Shown here one piece after another: positions 59,781-64,000 of a DNA stretch of 64,000 nt. Source of the DNA: Piper betle (lineage: Eukaryota; Streptophyta; Magnoliopsida; Piperales; Piperaceae). Made by a program: the position numbers and the translations under genes. Position 1 is the stretch's first letter, and every line of letters begins with the position of its first letter. The stretch is taken from the NCBI GenBank assembly GCA_033002965.1, contig JAURVB010013256.1, positions 20,299 through 84,298 of the forward strand, read 5' to 3'. The notes beneath the pieces were generated by a model that did not search any database, was not told where the DNA came from, and saw nothing but the letters and a program-made list of their open reading frames with translations.

Positions 59781-62573
59781 TGTAACGACCCGCCATTTTT
59801 CACAACATTGTGGGCCTAGCTGGCTAGGTGTTACTCACAATTAAGCAAATATGTCTAGCATTTTCTTAACAAAAACATATATAAAGATCCCACAGTCTTG
59901 GACCGTTTCCCAGTAGCCACACTTATTTCTCAAATAAATAAAAAAAGGAGTCCTCATATTTATTTTGCTCCATGCTCTGGTTGTCAATCACCTAATTTCG
60001 TATCTGCACACCTGCGGAGGCAATTCCGCGTTAGTGATTACAACACTAAGTAGTATAATAGATAAAACAAATCAAGTACATTCCACTATTTCCCTATGTT
60101 CATTTTAATATGCGGTGGAGCGATTCCGCTATACTCCAAAACAATGCGGAGGAGGTATCCGCTGTGATCCGCACACCCCGGCCGTAGCCCTTTTGTGGGA
60201 GGCTACCACTACCGTCTCCAGTGCCAGTGCCTCGCACACCCCGGCCGTAGCCTTTTTGTGGGGAAGCTATCACTGCACTCAGGTGATTGCTACGCCCCGT
60301 TTGTGGGGAAGCTCTCACTACCAATTCTAGTGCCAGTGCCTCGCACACCCCGGCCGTAGCCTTTTTATGGGGAGGCTATCACTGCACTCCAGTGCCAGTG
60401 CCTTGCACACCCCGGCCGTAGCCTTTTTATGGGGAGGCTATCACTGCACTCAGGTGATTGCTACGCCCCGTTTGTGGGGAAGCTCTCACTACCAACTCTA
60501 GTGCCAGTGCCTCACACACCCCCAGCCGTAGCCTTTTTATGGGGAGGCTATCACTGCACTCAGGTGATTGCTACACCCCGTTTGTTGGGAAGCTCTCACT
60601 GCCAATTCTAGTGCCAGTGCCTCACACACCCGGCCGTAGCCTTTTTATGGGGAGGCTATCACTGCACTCCAGTGCGATGGAGGAATCGTTGTGCCTCGCT
60701 CACCCCGGCCGTAGCCTTTTTATGGGGCGGCTATCACTACTCCAAAACAATGTCGATGCATTACACAATTTACGCACATAATACGACCCCGTGTCGGACT
60801 GAGTCAATTCTTTGACCCCGGTTGCACTCGGTGCATGGTGGTCGAATCTGGGCTCAGGCCGACCTAGGCTACCAACAAGGAAAATACGATGTTCTACCTA
60901 TTATACGTGCCTGACTTGTGATTTCGTCTGACTGTGACCCGTGAACCCTAATCTGAATGAGGGCATAAAATTATACATTAGTATAATTTTATTTTGCATG
61001 AACCTACATGCAACGTACATGACTAATATACTATCAATTTTAAATGATGTAATTAGTTCATGTTAGTCTTCATTTCTTATTAAATTTTCAGCAATTCTAA
61101 TGATAATTAATTATTAATTATCCCCATCCAAATCCCCATTATCTAATTGATAATTTAATTATTAACATGTCCCATACTTAATTCTTTTGTATTTACCTTA
61201 TATTCTAACTCAACCACATCGAGTTCTCCCATATTTACCTGGTTGCCATTCTACTTTAACAATTCATTTAACGACCCCAAAGCTCCCAGCTTTATTGTAG
61301 TCAACCCGTGAAAGCCGGTATTTTCACCATGCATGGCGACCAACCAGTAACGTGGCGGCCTCCATTTGCTGCCATGGCGTCTCCAACTTAGCCACCACAT
61401 GGCAACCCTCAACCAGTCCTTGGCGACCCCATTCCGGCCACCCAATCAGCAACCCCGACCTGACCATGGTGACTCCATGTCGGTCACATAATCAGCCCAT
61501 GACCCATGGCGTCTACCCTAGTCGGCCACATAAACAGCACCCGACCAGACCCATGACGACTACTCTAGTCGGCCACATAAACAGCACCCGACCAGCATGT
61601 CTTCTTTTCCTTCCACCCAATTTCAGACCCCATCTTCTATCTACCCCACTGATCCGATTGGAAAAACCCCAAAGATCCAATCTTTATCCGCTGCTATCTC
61701 ATGAAACTCGGACTACACCCTATATGGGGACCTTAATTTCACCATTAATGGTGGCCGACCAGCAGCCATGGCGACCATGTCCTGCCCCATCAAGGTGACG
61801 ACCAGCACCACCCCAGGTGACGACCAGTCTGCACTTTCCATGGCGGATCCACGTCTGGCCAGCAACACCACCCATGGCAACACCGACCTGTTCTCCCCTC
61901 GGATTTCAGACCTGCGTGCCTCCTCGACGGTCTGTTTTGGCCCTCCAAGGTGACTCCATCCGGCCAGCATCACCGTCGGGAGCAATTCCCACCTCCAGCA
62001 CGTCAACCCCGCACCATGGAAGGAAACATGGCGTGGTTGCTGCTGGAGAAACAGCAGGACGTCATCCTGGTTTTCTTCTTCCTTGTTGATTTCTCATTTA
62101 ATTCTTATGTTTATCATGTTTATGATTTATGCAACATGTGTATGCATGCAACAAAGAAAAAGAAAGGAAGAGAAATTACCCGAGCGAAGGCGGAAATCTG
62201 GCATCTGTCTACGGAGGAAAAAATGTGGAGTAGTACGCCTCCTCTTTCCTTTATAATGAATAAAATGACGAGCCTAGGGTACATTAGACGCCGCTTTTCA
62301 CGAGGTAATTCTTTGTAGGATAGGTGGGTATCCAACATGGTCCGCTAACCATTTCACTTAACCTGTTAAATGGGTACATGAGTATGGTTCACTTAATTGG
62401 TTAATTCGGACAAATAATGATAGTCGACTCGACCGATTCAACTAGAGTTATCCAATTAAAAATTGCCTTTCAGTTAGTAGGGTAATTCATACTTATCCAG
62501 CTAACGAATTTTTTCCCACGTTCAGATCCCACTAGGTCAAACGTCATTATTATTATTTTTCTTGGTCTTTACA
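59781..62573 (-). repeat. Inner solo LTR nested in the outer one, complete
   Basis: 2793 bp, TGTAACGACCCGCC to GGTCTTTACA, flanked by GATTT (59776-59780 and 62574-62578). It is the best reference copy of the type C subfamily: array at 60170-60740, palindrome at 60965-60992, AT-rich stretch, GC-rich stretch (about 61290-62040). It inserted into a member of its own subfamily, at a site just past the conserved block. Confidence 0.93.
60170..60740 (-). repeat. Type C minisatellite, medium allele
   Basis: Same 62/109-bp unit types as at 58470 but about half the length. Confidence 0.9.
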
Positions 62574-62886
62574 GATTTCGTCGACTGTGATCATAACCTA
62601 ATCTAAATGATGGCATAAAACTATACATTAATTATAATTTACATTGCATGAACCTACATGCAACTACATGACTAGTATAACTATCCATTTTGAAGATATA
62701 AAATATATCATGCTGGACTTCATTAGTATTTAATTTCCAGTAGGGTCAATGATAATTTATTATCAATGTGATATAATCAATTAAGTCCTTTTTCATACGA
62801 ATTAAATGAAAAAATTAAGAATTTTCCACGTTCGATCACACCGCGTCGAACGGTGTGTGTGTGTGTGTATTTTCCGGGTCTTTACA
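62574..62886 (-). repeat. Outer solo LTR, right part, internally deleted
   Basis: Resumes with the duplicated GATTT then CGTC.GACTGTG, matching 60925 onward. A degenerate form of the palindrome is near 62616. A (GT)n run lies at 62853-62868. It ends GGGTCTTTACA. Confidence 0.88.
62853..62868. repeat. (GT)n microsatellite
   Basis: Eight GT dinucleotides near the end of the outer solo LTR. Confidence 0.9.
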
Positions 62887-63322
62887 GATGGCCACCCCTC
62901 CATCATAATTGGAGCTCAGTATAGGCTCATAATTACTAACAGTATGCGAAATGATAATTGATTATATTGACTTGTTTCCATTTAATTATGTAGCTTAGTG
63001 GTTTTATCACTAACGCGGAATTATAAGGTGGGTGAGCAGCTTCAGACTGGTTAAGTGTGGTTGGTGGTTACCACCTAGGTTTAATTGAATTGATAGTAAA
63101 TTGGACTTCCTTTTATTCTCTTGTGTTATAAATGTGGCTGTGGGAAACGGTGAAAACTGTGGGACTTTGTGCTCACGTAGTTAATTTATTTTGTATTGTC
63201 ATGTTATCAGAACATGATTTATTTTATTACTTATTTGCCGTATTACAATTCAAGTTCTTGAATGTTATTGTTACATCACATATGTTTTTGAGTAACCCCG
63301 ACCAGTTAGGGCGGTCATTACG
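62887..63322 (+). repeat. 3' LTR of the Tekay-like element, last part
   Basis: Resumes after the duplicated GATGG with ATAATTGGAGCTCAG, matching about 47712 onward. Ends GCGGTCATTACG near 63322, two changes from GGTCGTTACA. No target duplication is seen, since the left end of the element is missing. Confidence 0.85.
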
Positions 63323-64000
63323 AATGGTCTTATAAGGATCATCAGACAGTGTTATTGAGTCTTCAAGGGATATATATGGACAGAGTATATGAGGTACCTT
63401 CGTGAACCGACATAGGAGACATATGAGACATAAGTTTTACCTATGTGAGTATCACAAAGTAGTATCATGAAATAGTATCAATATACTATCCCGAGTATAC
63501 TACCCCGGGTATATGAGGTGCCTTCGTGATATACTTAGTGATACTACTTAGAGCTTATAGTGTAGGTAACCGGTAGCGGAACCCGCCCGGAGGAGACAAC
63601 TTCACCTAAGCTTGGGAGCAGCAGACAAGGACTTCAGTCATACTGAATCATGTTGACCAGATAGAGGGACATCAGTGTATGCTCATCATGGCTTATGGCT
63701 TTGCCGAGAGTCTACTACAACTGTAGTAGGCATGTGAGTCCAGATTGATACTACAAATCTGTACAGGACGGCAATTCTGCACATTAAGAGTGGATGAGAC
63801 ACGTGTCAAACCTCACTATGAGTCCTAGAGTAACGGAGCTAAAGGAGAGATAGTGGTTCTTTGGGTCATTTGAACTCCATCCATTTGAAGTGCATGACTA
63901 GTACGATATCGAGAAACACATGTTTACTATTAGTTGATTAAACTAGAGCCACTTAGGAGCCGTCTCTTAGACTCGTCCATTGATTAGCTGTTCCATAGGC
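63323..64000. other. Unassigned right edge
   Basis: Right flank of the Tekay-like element. TATGAGGTACCTTCGTGA at about 63389 recurs with one change at about 63512. No coding or transposon motif is recognised, though the style resembles the unidentified interior at 33159-33618. Confidence 0.45.

Larger units (their letters stand above)
45595..63322 (+). mobile_element. Tekay-like chromovirus, nearly complete, with three solo LTRs inside
   Basis: A truncated 5' LTR (45595-48099), tRNA-Met-type primer site, gag, protease, RT, RNase H, integrase and a chromodomain-like tail are followed by a polypurine tract and a 3' LTR (55719-58083 plus 62887-63322). Three minus-strand solo LTRs of related copies interrupt it: 48726-51401, 58084-62886, and 59781-62573 within the second. 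Without them the element is about 10.2 kb. Stops at 48647, 52114 and 53929 inactivate it. The 5' LTR lacks its first 230 bp or so. Confidence 0.9.

Overview
This is plant nuclear heterochromatin. I find no host gene in it that the sequence supports. Nearly all of the 64 kb is long-terminal-repeat (LTR) retrotransposons: Ty3/gypsy elements of the Athila lineage, Ty3/gypsy chromoviruses resembling the Tekay clade, and short TRIM elements. They are nested, truncated, inverted or reduced to solo LTRs. The evidence for a flowering plant is the tRNA-Asp and initiator-tRNA-Met primer sites, Athila-type Gag and Pol motifs, and a Tekay-like integrase followed by a degenerate chromodomain. The species cannot be named from this sequence.

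Layout. (1) 1-962 is unassigned. (2) 963-13962 is a four-part nest. A short Tekay-related element with 1.37-kb LTRs and a 296-bp interior carries a TRIM (TSD GCTTC) in its right LTR. That TRIM locus holds an inverted TRIM copy and a 9.5-kb Athila element (4035-13530). (3) 13963-21845 is large Tekay-family LTRs in both orientations, with a head-to-head inverted pair meeting at about 18.33 kb. (4) 22930-25220 is a decayed chromovirus pol without an integrase core. (5) 25628-33158 is a plus-strand LTR broken by a second, truncated Athila copy (28123-30101), then a complete minus-strand LTR. (6) 33619-41285 is a minus-strand deletion derivative with TSD AGTAG. It sits in the 3' interior of a different gypsy element, whose 3-kb LTR is 42159-45222. 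(7) 45595-63322 is the best-preserved Tekay-like element (gag, protease, RT, RNase H, integrase, chromodomain remnant). A solo LTR interrupts its gag (TSD AAAAG), and a solo LTR carrying another solo LTR interrupts its 3' LTR (TSDs GATGG and GATTT). (8) 63323-64000 is unassigned.

How the parts relate. The large LTRs at about 13.9-63.3 kb are one diverse family with a common plan: TGTAAAGACC start, a GAA/CT-rich tract, a long AT-rich stretch, a 28-bp palindrome, a conserved block of about 75 bp, a variable zone, a conserved 3' block, and a GGTCGTTACA end. The variable zone holds unrelated minisatellites in different copies, and this is the most unusual structural signal here. Coding regions are broken mainly by C-to-T nonsense changes (CAG to TAG, CGA to TGA), single-base indels and deletions, as expected of methylated, silenced elements. 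I found no new defence, biosynthetic or signalling system.
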